A stretch of 54,910 nt of DNA from Prevotella sp. (GCA_017619275.1 JAFZSR010000012.1:1-54910), one strand, 5' to 3'. Positions 28,717-37,164 are shown, counted from the stretch's first letter. A program made the numbers and translations. Notes: generated by a model not told the origin, from the sequence alone.

Positions 28717-29286
28717 TCAGTATAACAATTCGACGAGCGGCTCGATGGCGCTCGGCACCATCCCTGTTATCTTTTGGTGCAAGGCCACGCGCTGGCGCAC
28801 CTCGGTGCTGCTGATGTCGAGCAGCTCGGTGTGGGCGATGCGCACCGTAGGCGGAAGGGCTGTCGTGTCGATGGTGCTTCCGCGACGCGGATAAACCACG
28901 ATGGGATAGCGAGCCATGATGTCGGCAGCACGATACCAGCGGCCGAAGCTCTGCCAGTTGTCGCCACCTATGAGCAACGTGAAAGCGTGCTGTGAAAATT
29001 CGGCATCAAGGTGCTGCAGCGTGTTCCAAGTGTACGACGGACGCGGCAGGTGCAGCTCGTAGTTGCTGGCCACGATGCCCTGCTCGCCATGCAGGGCGAT
29101 GCGCGCCAACTGATAGCGCAACTGGTCGGGCAGCAGCTCACTGCTCCCTGCCTTCAGCGGGTTCTGCGGCGACACCATCAGCCACACCTCGTCGAGGCCA
29201 GCCACCTGCAACAACTGTCGAGCCAGTGACACGTGCCCCACATGGATGGGGTTGAACGAGCCGCCGAAGATGCCAATCCTACTCAT
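28717..29286 (-). CDS. nadD: Nicotinate-nucleotide adenylyltransferase
   Basis: NadD adenylates nicotinate mononucleotide on the way to NAD. The 189-residue protein has the nucleotidyl-transferase motif GGSFNPIHVGH (residues 8-18) and the C-terminal ISSTEVRQR that binds the nucleotide. Length is standard. It overlaps gmk by eight bases and lies last in the yicC-gmk-nadD run. Confidence 0.96.
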   Translation of the reverse strand: MSRIGIFGGSFNPIHVGHVSLARQLLQVAGLDEVWLMVSPQNPLKAGSSELLPDQLRYQLARIALHGEQGIVASNYELHLPRPSYTWNTLQHLDAEFSQHAFTLLIGGDNWQSFGRWYRAADIMARYPIVVYPRRGSTIDTTALPPTVRIAHTELLDISSTEVRQRVALHQKITGMVPSAIEPLVELLY

Positions 29287-29854
29287 GCAGGAAAGCCTCC
29301 ACCAGGCTCAGCGTCTCGGCCTCGGCAACGGCGAGGTCGTCGTTCACAACGATATGGTCGAACTGCGGGGCGAAGGTCAGCTCATACTCGGCCTTGGCCA
29401 GACGGTTCTCGATGGCCTCGGGGGTGTCGGTGCCGCGTCCCTCCAACCTTCGGCGCAGCTCCTCCACCGAGGGGGGCTGGATGAACAGGCTCATGGCCCG
29501 CTCGCCGTAGTACTTCTTGATGTTCAGGCCTCCCTTCACATCCACGTCGAACACCACGTTCTGCCCCTGCTCCAGCTGGTTCTCCACCTGCTGCTTCAGC
29601 GTGCCGTAGAAGCGGTCGGCATACACCTCTTCATACTCCAGGAACTCGTCGTTCTCAATGCGCTGGCGGAACTCCTCGGGCGAGAGGAAGAAATACTCCA
29701 CGCCGTTCTGCTCGGTGCCACGGGGCGCACGACTGGTGCACGACACCGAGAAATAGAGGTTCAGCTCGGGGTGCTCGCCCATCAGCCAGTTCACTATCGT
29801 GCTCTTCCCGCTGCCGCTGGGAGCCGAGAAAATAAGCATCTTGCCTTTATTCAT
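29279..29854 (-). CDS. gmk: Guanylate kinase
   Basis: Gmk phosphorylates GMP to GDP. The 191-residue protein has the P-loop SAPSGSGKST (10-19), the GMP-binding SCTSRAPRGTEQNGVEYFF (about 39-57) and the lid YADRFYGT. An internal ATG at residue 6 is a possible alternative start. It overlaps nadD by eight bases. A 117-base gap with a hairpin separates it from yicC, so it may have its own leader. Confidence 0.96.
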   Translation of the reverse strand: MNKGKMLIFSAPSGSGKSTIVNWLMGEHPELNLYFSVSCTSRAPRGTEQNGVEYFFLSPEEFRQRIENDEFLEYEEVYADRFYGTLKQQVENQLEQGQNVVFDVDVKGGLNIKKYYGERAMSLFIQPPSVEELRRRLEGRGTDTPEAIENRLAKAEYELTFAPQFDHIVVNDDLAVAEAETLSLVEAFLHE

Positions 29855-29891
29855 TTTGGAAAGAAATTATAATACTTTATGATATTGCATC

Positions 29892-29929
29892 AGGACAGAA
29901 ATGATGATAATTATGATAATTTCTGTCCT
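29892..29929. other. 11-bp-stem hairpin in the yicC-gmk gap
   Basis: AGGACAGAAAT (29892-29902) pairs exactly with ATTTCTGTCCT (29919-29929), with an AT-rich loop. It lies in the gmk leader on the minus strand with no T-run after it. A role in attenuation or mRNA processing is possible but unproven. Confidence 0.6.
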
Positions 29930-29971
29930 CTTTTATACGAGAGCAGATACCCTTTTTTTACCTTGAGCGCA

Positions 29972-30847
29972 TCACAGGGCATTAAGCACCTGCTCCTTGA
30001 TTTGTTCCAGCTCGTCCTTCATCTGCACCACGATGTTTTGCATCTCGGCTTGGTTTGACTTGGAGCCAGTAGTGTTGATTTCACGGCCCATCTCCTGGGC
30101 GATGAAGCCCAGCTTCTTGCCCTGTCCGTGGCCGTCGGCCATCGTCTCGCGGAAGTAGCGCAGGTGGTTGGCCAGCCGCTGCTTCTCCTCGCTGATGTCG
30201 AGCTTCTCTATATAATAGATGAGTTCCTGCTCCAGGCGGTTCTTGTCGTAGTCCACGCCGGGAATCTGCTGCAGACCGTCGGTGATGCGCTGGCGAATCT
30301 TCTCCACACGCCCTTTCTCGTAGGGTTCTATCTCGGCCATCAGGCGCTCGATGTTGTCAATCTTCTCGGCGAACTTCTTTTCGAGTGCCGCCCCCTCCTG
30401 CTTGCGGAACGCTACCAGTGCGTCGATGGCCTTGTGCACGGCCTCGCTGGCTGCCTTCCACTCCTCGGGGGTGAGCACCTCGTTGTCGGTGCGCGTCAGC
30501 ACGTCGGGCATACGAGTGAGCGTGAACATCCAGTCGGCCGGTTCGGGGATGCCCGTCCTGCTGGCGATGTCTTTCAGCTGGTGATAGTAGTTCTCCATCA
30601 GCGCCCCGTTCACTGGCGTGGGGTCAACGCCCGTGTCTTTCTCTATCCAAAGGGCGAAGTCCACCTTGCCACGCTCCAGGCGAGCGGCTATCAGCTGGCG
30701 AATCTCCATCTCCTTCTCACGGTAGAGGGGTGCCACACGCGTCAGCAGGTCGAGCTGCTTGGAATTGAGCGACTTGATTTCGGCGCTGATTTTCTTGTCC
30801 TTGAATGCTACGACCGCCTTGCCGTAGCCCGTCATACTCTGTATCAT
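29972..30847 (-). CDS. yicC: YicC family endoribonuclease-like stress protein
   Basis: This is a 291-residue full-length YicC/YloC family protein. It begins MIQSMTGYGKA, the family start signature, has the SAEIKSLNSKQLD segment (20-33), and ends with the conserved C-terminal DUF1732 region (GREINTTGSKSNQAEMQN, about 253-270). In other bacteria the family has RNA-cleaving activity and is linked to stationary-phase survival. It lies 16 bases after the DUF4861 gene and upstream of gmk, a common yicC-gmk neighbourhood. Confidence 0.95.
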   Translation of the reverse strand: MIQSMTGYGKAVVAFKDKKISAEIKSLNSKQLDLLTRVAPLYREKEMEIRQLIAARLERGKVDFALWIEKDTGVDPTPVNGALMENYYHQLKDIASRTGIPEPADWMFTLTRMPDVLTRTDNEVLTPEEWKAASEAVHKAIDALVAFRKQEGAALEKKFAEKIDNIERLMAEIEPYEKGRVEKIRQRITDGLQQIPGVDYDKNRLEQELIYYIEKLDISEEKQRLANHLRYFRETMADGHGQGKKLGFIAQEMGREINTTGSKSNQAEMQNIVVQMKDELEQIKEQVLNAL

Positions 30848-30863
30848 TCTTATATTTGTTAAT

Positions 30864-32078
30864 TCAATTTTCTTTCACGATGATGGGTTGCTCCACCTCC
30901 TTGCGCCACTGCTTCAACCAGTCGAACCATTCGCTGGCGCTGTGGAAGCCAAACTCCTCGTTGGCCGAGCAGTAGCAAAGCTTATAGTGCATCTTGCTGC
31001 CGTCAATCTTCAGCACGTAGGCATAGTTGTCCTTGTTGGCAGGCTCCTCGCTCACAATGTTCTTCTGCGCCACCAGCACGGCCAGGCCCACGGTCTCGGG
31101 TTTCCAGTTCAGCGTGTCGGTCGAGGGATAGTCGGTGCCCCAGCAGGCGCGCAGCCCCTTCTTGTCGGAAAACTCCGTGGAACCTTTCACATTGATGATG
31201 CCCGTGGAGAAGGCATAGCCTTTCACGTCGCGATTGAAAAGCACATCCACGTCGGTGTCGCGGTGCCCAGCATACTGCGTGTAGCGCAGCGTCATGTTCA
31301 CGGCAGGCTTCGTAGCCTCAGGCTTCCACCCTTGGTCCACCACCTCCACGATGGAGCGCAGCGGACCGTAGCTGATGACACGCTGGGTGCGCGTCTTCAC
31401 CGGTTCGATCATCGTGGGCTGCTTGCCGTCCCATCCACGGAACGCTCCCAGGCCGAAGGTGTTGCCCACCCAGAGCACGTCGTCGCCATAGCCCTGCTCT
31501 TTCTGCTCCTTGCTGGTGTAGAACTGGGTGGCCTGCAGCTCCAGGCGTTTCTTGAACTTGCCATAGAGGTCGATTGTCTGGCGCTGGTCGAAATAGATGC
31601 GAATGCCGTTCAGCTCGCTCTCGAAGTCCACGCCATGATGGTGCTGCAGATTGTAGCTATTGGCACAGTCGCCACGCACGGTGATGCTCTGGATGAAGTT
31701 GTCGTGCTTGTTCTTCTCCTTCACCTTGTCGTTGCGCATCAGCATCTCGGCATACACACGGGCGGGATAGGTCCTCGGCTCGCCCTCGGCCATGAGCGTC
31801 ACGGTGTAGGTTTTCTTCTCCCTCGGCCCCAGGTCGACCAGGAAGCACAGCTCGTCCATCTGCTCGTCCAGGTCGAGGTCGTCCAGCTGGCAGGGCACCT
31901 CTTGGCTGTTGCACTTCACCAGCGCCGAGCTCACCATGCCACGGTTGGCAAGGCTCAGCACCACGGGCTGGTCGGTGCGTGCTTGGCGTGAAGGATTCTC
32001 CACACTCACGGTGAAAACCTGCTGTGCGCTGGCTCCCAGCGCGGCACCGAGCGCCAATGTTATAAACAATTTCTTCAT
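30864..32078 (-). CDS. DUF4861 family secreted protein
   Basis: This 404-residue exported protein has a signal peptide (MKKLFITLALGAALGASAQQ) and a mature domain of the DUF4861 family, a beta-rich fold found in Bacteroidetes near polysaccharide-degrading genes. Visible family stretches are the ENPSRQARTDQPVVLSLANRG start and HHHGVDFESELNGIRIYFDQRQTIDLYGK (split, about 148-176). The His/Asp/Glu-rich centre could be an active site, but no activity is established here. It has its own TAACTTTG promoter, and the 16-base gap to yicC suggests read-through into yicC, gmk and nadD. Confidence 0.8.
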   Translation of the reverse strand: MKKLFITLALGAALGASAQQVFTVSVENPSRQARTDQPVVLSLANRGMVSSALVKCNSQEVPCQLDDLDLDEQMDELCFLVDLGPREKKTYTVTLMAEGEPRTYPARVYAEMLMRNDKVKEKNKHDNFIQSITVRGDCANSYNLQHHHGVDFESELNGIRIYFDQRQTIDLYGKFKKRLELQATQFYTSKEQKEQGYGDDVLWVGNTFGLGAFRGWDGKQPTMIEPVKTRTQRVISYGPLRSIVEVVDQGWKPEATKPAVNMTLRYTQYAGHRDTDVDVLFNRDVKGYAFSTGIINVKGSTEFSDKKGLRACWGTDYPSTDTLNWKPETVGLAVLVAQKNIVSEEPANKDNYAYVLKIDGSKMHYKLCYCSANEEFGFHSASEWFDWLKQWRKEVEQPIIVKEN

Positions 32079-32098
32079 ATTCTACATTTTGGTTTCAG

Positions 32099-32106
32099 CA
32101 AAGTTA
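32099..32106 (-). promoter_or_regulatory. -7 box for the DUF4861 gene
   Basis: The minus strand reads TAACTTTG, 20 bases upstream of the ATG at 32078. It may drive the whole DUF4861-yicC-gmk-nadD run. Confidence 0.6.
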
Positions 32107-32180
32107 CATAAAAACAAAGAATAAGCCATTTGAAATTAAAAAAAATTAGGTTAAAACTTGTCAGATTCAAGAATTTTTAG

Positions 32181-32188
32181 TAATTTTG
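32181..32188 (+). promoter_or_regulatory. -7 box for the GldB-like lipoprotein gene
   Basis: TAATTTTG fits the consensus and is 31 bases before the GTG start at 32220. Confidence 0.55.
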
Positions 32189-32219
32189 CAGCGCGATTTA
32201 ACAAAAGTAAAACATTTTG

Positions 32220-33038
32220 GTGCGTAAGCTCTGTCTTTTCTATCTGCTCGCATTGACGGCTCTGCTGGGTTGTCAGTGGCAAATGCGCCCCGAAACGGAG
32301 CAGCAAGAGACCCCCGCCACCGTGGTCATCGACCGCTTCGACCGCCTGGAGAGCCTCTATATCACCGTGGCCGACTATGCCGCACTGCGCCAGATGAAGA
32401 CCGACTACCCGCAGCAGACTCGCACACTGGTGGAAAACGTGCTGCAACTGGGCGAGGTGAACGACCCAGAAATCAACTCGCGCTTGCTGGTTTATTTCCA
32501 AGACACCACTCTGCAAACCATCGTCAACGACGTGGAGCGAATCTTTGAGCGTACCGACGACCTGGACCGCCAGCTCACCAAAGCCTTCAAGCGTCTGCAG
32601 ACAATGCTGCCCGGCCTGGAGATGCCCAAAGTCTACGCACAGATTGGCTCGCTCGACCAAAGCATCGTCGTGGCCGACAGCATCCTGGGCATCTCGCTCG
32701 ACAAATACCTCGGTGCCGACTATCCCGCCTATCTGCGCTATGGCTACAACGAGCAGCAGCGCAGCATGATGACGCGCGAATACATTGTGCCCGACTGTCT
32801 GGGCTTCTATCTGCTCAGCCTCTACCCCATGCCCGAGGCTGCCGACACCGTGCCCGAACTGAGTCATTGGCACATGTCGAAAATCCAGAGCGTGGTGAAC
32901 CAGGCCATGGGGCGCAAGGTGTTTACCAACGACAACATTGAAATGCTGGCCCACTTTCGTCAGCGCCACTCACACACCTCCACACACAACTTGCTGATGC
33001 TCAGCCGCCACCAAGTGCTGGCCGAAGAAAAGCGCTGA
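32220..33038 (+). CDS. GldB-like lipoprotein
   Basis: This 272-residue lipoprotein has a hydrophobic signal and lipobox ALLGC (C18 from the GTG start). The body matches the GldB-type family: IGSLDQSIVVADSILGISLDKYLG (split, about 138-161), the ADYPAYLRYGYNEQQRSMM segment and the REYIVPDCLGFYLL block. GldB belongs to the gliding/T9SS lipoprotein set of Bacteroidetes, but relatives occur in non-gliding Bacteroidales with unknown roles. No ATG fits. The start is GTG at 32220 or TTG at 32217, given the promoter position. No other gld/por gene is adjacent. Confidence 0.75.
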   Translation: MRKLCLFYLLALTALLGCQWQMRPETEQQETPATVVIDRFDRLESLYITVADYAALRQMKTDYPQQTRTLVENVLQLGEVNDPEINSRLLVYFQDTTLQTIVNDVERIFERTDDLDRQLTKAFKRLQTMLPGLEMPKVYAQIGSLDQSIVVADSILGISLDKYLGADYPAYLRYGYNEQQRSMMTREYIVPDCLGFYLLSLYPMPEAADTVPELSHWHMSKIQSVVNQAMGRKVFTNDNIEMLAHFRQRHSHTSTHNLLMLSRHQVLAEEKR

Positions 33039-33064
33039 ACGCAAACCGACGTCAAGAGAAGAAC

Positions 33065-33198
33065 CGTCTGCGCCAGGACTTATGCCCCGGACATGCAGAC
33101 ATTCTTCAGACCACGTCGTGGTTTTTATAAACTACGTCGTAATTTATAAAAACTGCGTTACGATTTATATAGACCGCGTCGTGATTTAAACAAATAAA
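33065..33198 (+). repeat. 21-bp palindromic-box array with leader, copy 3
   Basis: A leader (33065-33109) containing CTGCGCCAGGACTTATGC and GCAGACATTCTTCAG is followed by four 21-base units (33110-33198) ending AAACAAATAAAAG. The first unit ACCACGTCGTGGT is a perfect 13-base palindrome around a central T. Its ending resembles that of copy 1 read on the minus strand. Confidence 0.85.
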
Positions 33199-33290
33199 AG
33201 ACTGTCGGGGATTAACTTTTCCAGTGGTTAAAAAATCAAAAATCGTTTCAAGAAAATGGCCGGCACAAACTCTTTTCGCACGCTTTTTTG

Positions 33291-33298
33291 TACTTTTG
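33291..33298 (+). promoter_or_regulatory. -7 box for the exporter operon
   Basis: TACTTTTG lies 41 bases before the TolC-family ATG at 33340. The earlier in-frame ATG at 33256 is upstream of this box and is rejected. Confidence 0.6.
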
Positions 33299-33339
33299 CA
33301 TCGAAAATTAAACGGATAAAAGTTCAGCATAGAAATATA

Positions 33340-34686
33340 ATGAAAAAGAGAAGAATCATCTACTGGATGACCCTGCTACTGCTGCCGGCAATGCCCCTTC
33401 AAGCACAGCGGCAGTGGACGCTCGACGACTGCATCAGCCACGCTATGCAGCACAACATCACCTTGCAGAAAAGCAAGCTGCAACTGCAGTCGGCCTCAGA
33501 GGACGTGAAGGCCCAGAAGGGCGCACTGCTGCCAACACTCAGTGCCAGCACCAACCACAGCATCGGCTACCAGCCGTGGAAAGACAACGGCATCGCCACC
33601 GTGACCAACGGACAGGTGAACACCAAAGTGGACAAGACCTACTACAACGGCTCCTACGGGTTGAACGCGCAGTGGACCGTGTGGAACGGAGGGCGCAACC
33701 GTAACAACGTGAGGATGAGCGAGCTGAGCGAGCAACAGGCAGAGCTGAGCGTCAGCGAACAGGCCAACAGCATCGAGGAGCGCATCTGCCAGCTCTACAC
33801 CCAGTGCCTCTACATGCGAGAGGCCATCCGGGTGGACAGCGCCATGCTGCAGACAAGCCTGAAGAACGAGAACCGAGGCAAGGAGATGGTGGAGGCCGGA
33901 CTGCTGGCCAAGGCCGACTTGGCACAGCTTACCTCGCAGCGGGCCTCCGACGAATACAACCTGGTGGAGGGCTGGAGTCAGCTGGAAAACTACATGCTGC
34001 AGCTGCGCCAACTGTTGGAGCTGAAGGCCAACGACCAGTTTGACATTGCCGACACTGAGGGCACCGACGCACAAGCCTTGGCACCAACACCATCGCTCGT
34101 CGACATCTATGAACAAGCTCTGGAGCAGCGGCCGGAGATAAAGAGCAGGCAGATTGGCATCGAGAGTGCCAACGTGCAGCTGGCCATCGCCAAGGCAGGG
34201 CACATGCCCACCATCGCCGTCACCGGAGGCGCATCGACCAACACCAACTCGCTCTCGAACAACGGATGGGGCAACCAGATGAAAACCAACTTCGGACTCA
34301 CGGGAGGTCTGCAGCTGAGCATGCCCCTCTTCGATGGACGCCAGACGAAAACCAACGTGGCCAAGGCCAAGCTGCAACAGCAACAGGCCCAGCTGGACCT
34401 GGCCGACCAGCAGAAGCAGCTCTACCAGACCATTGAGGGCTACTGGCTCGACGCCACCACCAACCAGCAGAAGCTGCAAGCTGCCACCGCCAACGTGGAG
34501 AGCGCACAGGCCAGCTACGACCTGCTGCAAGAACAGTTCAACGTGGGACTGAAGAACATCGCCGAACTGCTGAACGGAAAAGGACAGCTGCTGCAAGCAC
34601 AGCAGAACCGACTGCAGGCCAAGTATCTCACCCTGCTCAACCAGCAGCTGCTACGCTTCTATGCTGGCTCCCATTCATCCCATTAA
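33340..34686 (+). CDS. TolC family outer-membrane efflux protein
   Basis: This 448-residue protein forms the outer-membrane channel of a tripartite exporter. A signal peptide (MKKRRIIYWMTLLLLPAMPLQAQ) precedes WTLDDCISHAMQHNITLQKS, the usual first helix of the family. Two repeated outer-membrane efflux domains with long coiled helices follow (about 30-215 and 235-440), rich in Gln, Ala and Leu. A MacA-like adaptor and MacB-like ATPase/permease come next in the operon, so it is the exit duct for that pump. Confidence 0.93.
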   Translation: MKKRRIIYWMTLLLLPAMPLQAQRQWTLDDCISHAMQHNITLQKSKLQLQSASEDVKAQKGALLPTLSASTNHSIGYQPWKDNGIATVTNGQVNTKVDKTYYNGSYGLNAQWTVWNGGRNRNNVRMSELSEQQAELSVSEQANSIEERICQLYTQCLYMREAIRVDSAMLQTSLKNENRGKEMVEAGLLAKADLAQLTSQRASDEYNLVEGWSQLENYMLQLRQLLELKANDQFDIADTEGTDAQALAPTPSLVDIYEQALEQRPEIKSRQIGIESANVQLAIAKAGHMPTIAVTGGASTNTNSLSNNGWGNQMKTNFGLTGGLQLSMPLFDGRQTKTNVAKAKLQQQQAQLDLADQQKQLYQTIEGYWLDATTNQQKLQAATANVESAQASYDLLQEQFNVGLKNIAELLNGKGQLLQAQQNRLQAKYLTLLNQQLLRFYAGSHSSH

Positions 34687-34713
34687 CCCCACTAAACCAT
34701 CAATCCCATCATA

Positions 34714-35916
34714 ATGAAAAAGACACTCATCATCGCCGCCATCATCATTGCCGTGGGCGTGGCAGCCTATTTCCTGCTGGCCGGCGGACAGGCCAAGCAA
34801 ACCGTGGAATTCGATACCGCCAAGGTTGAGAAGACCACCATCCAGAACAGCATCACCGCCACGGGCACCATCGAGCCTGTCACCAGCGTCACCGTGGGTA
34901 CGCAGGTGAGCGGCATCGTCAGCCGACTCTATGTCGACTATAACTCGGTAGTGAAGAAAGGGCAGGTCATCGCCGAACTCGACAAGACCAACCTCACCAG
35001 CGAGCTGCGCACCGCCAAAGCTAACCTGAGCAGCGCACAGAGCACGCTCAACTACGAGCAGGCCAACTATAACCGTTACAAGACGCTCTACGAAAAAGGA
35101 CTGGTGAGCGCCAACGACTATGAGACAGCACACCTGTCATACCTAAAGGCAAAAGACCAGGTGACCACCTCGGCACAGAGCGTGCAGCGCGCACAAACCA
35201 ACCTGGGCTACGCCACCATCACTAGCCCCATCGACGGCATCGTGCTCTCGAAGAGCGTGGAAGAGGGACAAACCGTTGCCGCCTCGTTCAATACGCCCGA
35301 GCTGTTCACCATCGCACAAGACCTGACCGACATGCGCGTCATCGCCGACATCGACGAGGCCGACATCGGCGGCGTAAAGGAAGGGCAGCGCGTGATGTTC
35401 ACCGTCGACGCCTTCCCCGAAGACCACTTCCAGGGACAGGTGACACAGGTGCGTCAGCAGGCCACCACCGAGAGCAACGTCGTCACCTACGAGGTGGTGA
35501 TTGGTGCGCCCAACAACGACCTGAAGCTGAAGCCCGGTCTAACGGCCAACGTCACCATCTACACCCTTGAGAAACCCGACGTGCTGGCAGTGCCGAGTAA
35601 GGCCCTGCGCTTCGTGCCGGTAGAGACCATCCTCACCGAGGAACAGAAGATTGAAGACGTGGAAGCACGGCAGAAAGTGTGGACGCTGGAGGGCAACACC
35701 TTTAAGGCACACGCCGTGGAGACCGGCATCACCAATGGCGTGCTCACCGAAATCATCGGCGGCATCAACGAGGGCACCGAGGTCGTGACAGGCTTCAATA
35801 TCACTGGCGGCGAAATGCCGGAAATGGGAGGCGGACAGGCACAGAACCCCTTCATGCCCAGACCTCGTGGCAATAACAGACAGAACGGGAATGGTCAGCA
35901 ACAGCCAAGAAGATAG
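34714..35916 (+). CDS. Periplasmic adaptor (membrane fusion protein), MacA-like
   Basis: This 400-residue HlyD/MacA-family adaptor connects a MacB-like ABC pump to the TolC channel. One N-terminal membrane helix (residues 5-23) leads to the lipoyl half-motif TGTIEPVTSVTVGTQVSG (about 50-67). A coiled hairpin (about 90-150), the second lipoyl half with ITSPIDGIVLSKSVEEGQTV and beta-barrel domains follow. The C-terminus is a Gly/Asn/Gln-rich tail (GGGQAQNPFMPRPRGNNRQ). Its stop is one base before the DUF559 cassette. Order and spacing show one operon with the flanking exporter genes. Confidence 0.92.
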   Translation: MKKTLIIAAIIIAVGVAAYFLLAGGQAKQTVEFDTAKVEKTTIQNSITATGTIEPVTSVTVGTQVSGIVSRLYVDYNSVVKKGQVIAELDKTNLTSELRTAKANLSSAQSTLNYEQANYNRYKTLYEKGLVSANDYETAHLSYLKAKDQVTTSAQSVQRAQTNLGYATITSPIDGIVLSKSVEEGQTVAASFNTPELFTIAQDLTDMRVIADIDEADIGGVKEGQRVMFTVDAFPEDHFQGQVTQVRQQATTESNVVTYEVVIGAPNNDLKLKPGLTANVTIYTLEKPDVLAVPSKALRFVPVETILTEEQKIEDVEARQKVWTLEGNTFKAHAVETGITNGVLTEIIGGINEGTEVVTGFNITGGEMPEMGGGQAQNPFMPRPRGNNRQNGNGQQQPRR

Positions 35917-35917
35917 C

Positions 35918-36410
35918 GGACCCTCCCCCCAGCCCCTCCCTGCAGGGAGGGGAGAAGATAGTTCTGCTAATAGTGTAACCAATGAGTTATAAGACTGCAT
36001 CACCAGACAGGTACAAGATACTGAAAGCATTCGCCAGAGAAAACCGAAAGAATGCTACTGTGGCAGAACAAGTATTGTGGGACTATCTGAGAGCCAACCG
36101 GCTTGGGGTAAAGTTTCTAAGACAACATGTTATAGGTGACTACATTGTTGACTTTGTATCACAACACAGTGGGCTTGTAATTGAAGTAGACGGCGGGTAT
36201 CACGCTGAGCCGAAACAAAAAGAGGACGACGAGTGGAGAGAAAAAAGACTGGAGCAGATGGGCTATCACATTCTGCGTTTCTCAAACGAAGAGGTTCTTT
36301 ATAATATAGAAGATGTAATAGAACAAATAGAACATTATTTCAATGAATGAATACAATACCGACAATGTAACCACTCCCCTCCCTCACAGGGAGGGGCCGG
36401 GGGAGAGTCC
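35918..36410 (+). mobile_element. DUF559 nuclease cassette with hairpin inverted repeats
   Basis: The left end (35918-35954) begins GGACCCTCCCCCCAGCCCC and carries the hairpin CCCCTCCC-TGCA-GGGAGGGG. The right end (about 36373-36410), read on the other strand, begins GGACTCTCCCCCGGCCCC with the same hairpin. These inverted repeats enclose a DUF559 nuclease gene. The unit fills the gap between the MacA-like stop (35914-35916) and the ATPase ATG (36415). It is clearly more AT-rich inside than the exporter genes. The ends are close relatives of the CCCACCCCC elements at 16.5, 37.2 and 39.0 kb. Mobility is inferred. Confidence 0.7.
35982..36350 (+). CDS. DUF559 endonuclease-domain protein
   Basis: This 122-residue protein of the DUF559 family belongs to the Vsr-like restriction-endonuclease fold. 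Visible core residues are D57 (DYIVDFV), E68 and D70 (VIEVDG), H74 and the C-terminal GYHILRF strand. It starts MSYKTASPDRYKILKAFAREN, with the family N-terminal helix ATVAEQVLWDYLR. No biochemical role is established for such small stand-alone members. It is the only gene in an inverted-repeat cassette inside an ABC-exporter operon and has no apparent link to export. Codon and base use are AT-rich compared with its neighbours. Its stop region overlaps an ATG (36343) that could extend the next gene. Confidence 0.88.
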   Translation: MSYKTASPDRYKILKAFARENRKNATVAEQVLWDYLRANRLGVKFLRQHVIGDYIVDFVSQHSGLVIEVDGGYHAEPKQKEDDEWREKRLEQMGYHILRFSNEEVLYNIEDVIEQIEHYFNE

Positions 36411-36414
36411 GGAG

Positions 36415-37161
36415 ATGCGTCGTATTATCATTGAGCTTCAAAACGTGAAGCGCTACTTCCAAGTGGGTAGCGAGACGGTGAAAGCCTTGCGCGGCGTGTC
36501 GTTCAAGATCTACGAGGGCGAGTTCGTCACCATCATGGGCACCAGCGGCAGCGGCAAGTCGACGCTGCTCAACCAGCTGGGATGCCTCGACACCCCCACC
36601 AGCGGCGAGTACTTCCTCGACGGCGTCAGCGTGCGCACTATGTCGAAGACGCAGCGTGCTCACCTGCGTAACCGCAAGATTGGCTTCGTGTTCCAGAACT
36701 ACAACCTGCTGCCCAAGACCACTGCCGTGGAGAACGTGGAGCTGCCGCTGATGTATAACTCGCAATACAGTGCTGCCGAACGCCGCGAGAAAGCCATCAA
36801 GGCCCTGCAAGCCGTGGGACTGGGCGACCGTTTGGAGCACAAGAGCAACGAGATGTCGGGCGGACAGATGCAGCGCGTGGCCATCGCTCGCGCACTGGTG
36901 AACGACCCTGCCGTGCTGCTGGCCGACGAGGCTACGGGTAACCTCGACACGCGCACCTCATTCGAGATGCTGGTGCTCTTCCAAGAGCTTTACCACCAGG
37001 GGCACACCATCATCTTCGTCACCCACAATCCGGAGATTGCCGAATACGCCAGCCGCAACATCAATCTGCGCGACGGCAAGATTCGCGAGGACACCATCAA
37101 CACCAACATCAAGTCGGCAGCCGAGGCACTCGCCGCACTGCCCATACCGAAGGACGACTAA
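36415..37161 (+). CDS. ABC transporter ATP-binding protein, MacB-like
   Basis: This 248-residue ATPase starts MRRIIIELQNVKRYFQVGSE. Walker A GTSGSGKST is at residues 42-50, the signature MSGGQMQRVAIARAL near 145-159, Walker B AVLLADEATG near 164-173 and the H-loop VTHNPE near 202. It powers the MacB/LolD-type permease encoded downstream. A longer reading from ATG 36343 would add 24 residues translated from the DUF559 cassette end (NVTTPLPHREGPGESPE), in the same element frame as in Tgt and the AEC protein. The shorter start fits the family better. Confidence 0.92.
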   Translation: MRRIIIELQNVKRYFQVGSETVKALRGVSFKIYEGEFVTIMGTSGSGKSTLLNQLGCLDTPTSGEYFLDGVSVRTMSKTQRAHLRNRKIGFVFQNYNLLPKTTAVENVELPLMYNSQYSAAERREKAIKALQAVGLGDRLEHKSNEMSGGQMQRVAIARALVNDPAVLLADEATGNLDTRTSFEMLVLFQELYHQGHTIIFVTHNPEIAEYASRNINLRDGKIREDTINTNIKSAAEALAALPIPKDD

Positions 37162-37164
37162 CAA

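Larger units (their letters stand above)
33039..33339. other. Intergenic region before the exporter operon
   Basis: This gap holds the third 21-bp palindromic array with leader (33065-33198) and the tolC promoter (33291-33298). No gene is supported. Confidence 0.7.

Noticed and set aside
35918-36410. A classical insertion sequence
   Set aside because: There is no transposase. The only gene is a DUF559 nuclease-fold protein and no target duplication could be seen.
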